Positions 63,344 through 64,000 of a stretch of DNA of 64,000 nucleotides are shown here, piece by piece (position 1 is the stretch's first letter; each line of letters opens with the position of its first letter). The stretch comes from Methylobacterium sp. Leaf465. GTDB lineage: Bacteria > Pseudomonadota > Alphaproteobacteria > Rhizobiales > Beijerinckiaceae. The stretch lies in NCBI RefSeq assembly GCF_001424705.1, contig NZ_LMRA01000023.1:65004-129003 (forward strand), written 5' to 3'. The position numbers were made by a program, and so were the translations under genes. Under the pieces are notes generated by a model. That model ran no database searches. It saw only the letters and a program-made list of their open reading frames with translations, and had not been told where the DNA came from.

Positions 63344-63737
63344 CGTAGCGACCCGCCGGAATTTGGTCTTCGATAGCAATGATCTAGTTTTATCTGTGAT
63401 GATGCTTAAAATTTCGTTAAAGCGCAGTTGAGCCGTTCGTGTTCAGCCTCTGGACAAATGTTGTTCTCCGGCGGCGTTCGCCGAGGACGCGCGGCGGACA
63501 TCCCGATCCCTCGGCCCCCTCCGGGGCTCTGCCCGCGCGGGCCGCAAGGGAATGTTAACCCTGCCGGGTGCTTAACTTCCCTCGGGCCGGACGGGTGCAC
63601 TGCACACGGCCGGCTCATACTTTCGACAGATTCGCGGGCCATTGAGCCTTGAAATCGCTCAAAGTTCCGGTTGAAGCGCGCAGGACGGACCACCGGTTCC
63701 GTGACGGCTCCGCGCGGGGTTTTTCGAGGATCATGTC
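63344..63737. other. Divergent region between chemoreceptor and tolQ
   Basis: About 390 bases. An AT-rich patch at 63357-63430 probably holds the chemoreceptor promoter. TTGAGC-N9-GCTCAA (63642-63662) is an inverted repeat with a CTTGAAA core, about 75 bases before tolQ. No small gene seen. Confidence 0.5.
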
Positions 63738-64000
63738 ATGAACCCAGCCGATGCCATGCAGGCGATGCCGGCCCCCGACATGACCCTGCTCGGCTTGTTC
63801 CTGCAGGCGCATTTCGTCGTCAAGATCGTGATGCTCGGGCTGATCGGGGCCTCGATCTGGTGCTGGTCGATCATCGTCGACAAGACCCTCCTGTTCCGGC
63901 GCACCAAGGCCGAGATGGACGCCTTCGAGGAGGCCTTCTGGTCCGGCCGCTCCCTGGAGGAGCTCTATCGCTCGTTCAACGACCGGCAGCCGGTGGGGCA
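63738..64000 (+). CDS. tolQ: TolQ, N-terminal fragment
   Basis: The first 87 codons of TolQ; the gene runs past the window end. After a short N-terminus comes the first membrane helix (IVMLGLIGASIWCWSIIVDK) and the cytoplasmic loop FRRTKAEMDAFEEAFWSGRS. TolQ with TolR uses the proton gradient to drive the Tol-Pal system that joins the envelope during division. Start ATG 63738 with GAGGA seven bases upstream. Confidence 0.93.
   Translation, partial: MNPADAMQAMPAPDMTLLGLFLQAHFVVKIVMLGLIGASIWCWSIIVDKTLLFRRTKAEMDAFEEAFWSGRSLEELYRSFNDRQPVG

Noticed and set aside
1-64000. EcfG (GGAAC-N16/17-GTT) stress promoters, CRISPR arrays, insertion sequences, prophage genes
   Set aside because: I looked in the gaps before small stress-like genes and along the window and found no convincing example by eye.

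Overview
The window is a 64 kb chromosomal segment of a GC-rich (about 70%) alphaproteobacterium. GcrA and a NepR-like anti-sigma factor point to Alphaproteobacteria. ICE-like iron boxes, a GTTC-N7-GTTC LexA-type box, the tol/ruv gene order and the protein styles point to Hyphomicrobiales, most likely a Methylobacterium/Methylorubrum-like methylotroph (inference). Genes are dense, lie on both strands, and are mostly housekeeping. I see no phage, insertion sequence, CRISPR array or rRNA. There is one tRNA, tRNA-Val(CAC).

Layout. 1-2.4 kb: end of recN, a NepR-like protein, gcrA and gph. 2.5-9 kb: DUF4142 secreted protein, polA, an MntA/HepT-type toxin-antitoxin pair and a YihY membrane protein. 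9-14.2 kb: K+/H+ antiporter, then a DNA-repair block on the minus strand (recX, a radical SAM protein, a DUF4130-UdgX uracil-DNA glycosylase) with a LexA-type box before the radical SAM gene. 14.3-21.8 kb: a membrane-anchored TAXI-domain protein, a Tat-exported Gfo/Idh/MocA oxidoreductase, PilZ, PAP2, 2H phosphoesterase, an AlgX/AlgJ-like protein and a glutathionyl-hydroquinone reductase. 21.9-24.8 kb: an operon of thioredoxin-TPR protein, Lon-N-domain protein, Trm112-like protein and asparaginase. 25-33.3 kb: SpoIIAA-like protein, priA, a lipase-like hydrolase coupled to an Fe(III) ABC transporter (fbpC, fbpA, fbpB) with an Irr/ICE-like box, and the tRNA. 33.6-44.6 kb: nhaA, acyltransferase, a lower-GC methyltransferase, a tautomerase, a DUF2254 operon with three tiny hydrophilic proteins, cysK, a 57-residue membrane peptide gene, a META-domain protein, an HTH protein and an FAD reductase. 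44.6-49.3 kb: a CbbR/QscR-type LysR regulator divergent from fbp-prk-rpe-cbbY, a Calvin-type operon with no RuBisCO gene. 49.7-64 kb: yebC, ruvC, ruvA, ruvB, ybgC and tolQ in the expected order, separated by two chemoreceptors, YceI, bfd-bfr (with a second ICE-like box), a Uma2 nuclease and a GGDEF-EAL protein.

How it works together. The strongest candidates for something new are two. (1) A likely SOS-controlled repair pair: the radical SAM protein ends in QLSLF, the canonical sliding-clamp-binding peptide, and its partner carries the KRRIH loop by which UdgX bonds covalently to DNA. (2) The RuBisCO-less fbp-prk-rpe-cbbY operon, which fits ribulose bisphosphate acting as a signal for the adjacent LysR regulator. 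A roughly 110-bp repeat that supplies the stop codon of two unrelated genes, and several small proteins, are also worth a look. All functional calls rest on reading motifs by eye; no database search was run.
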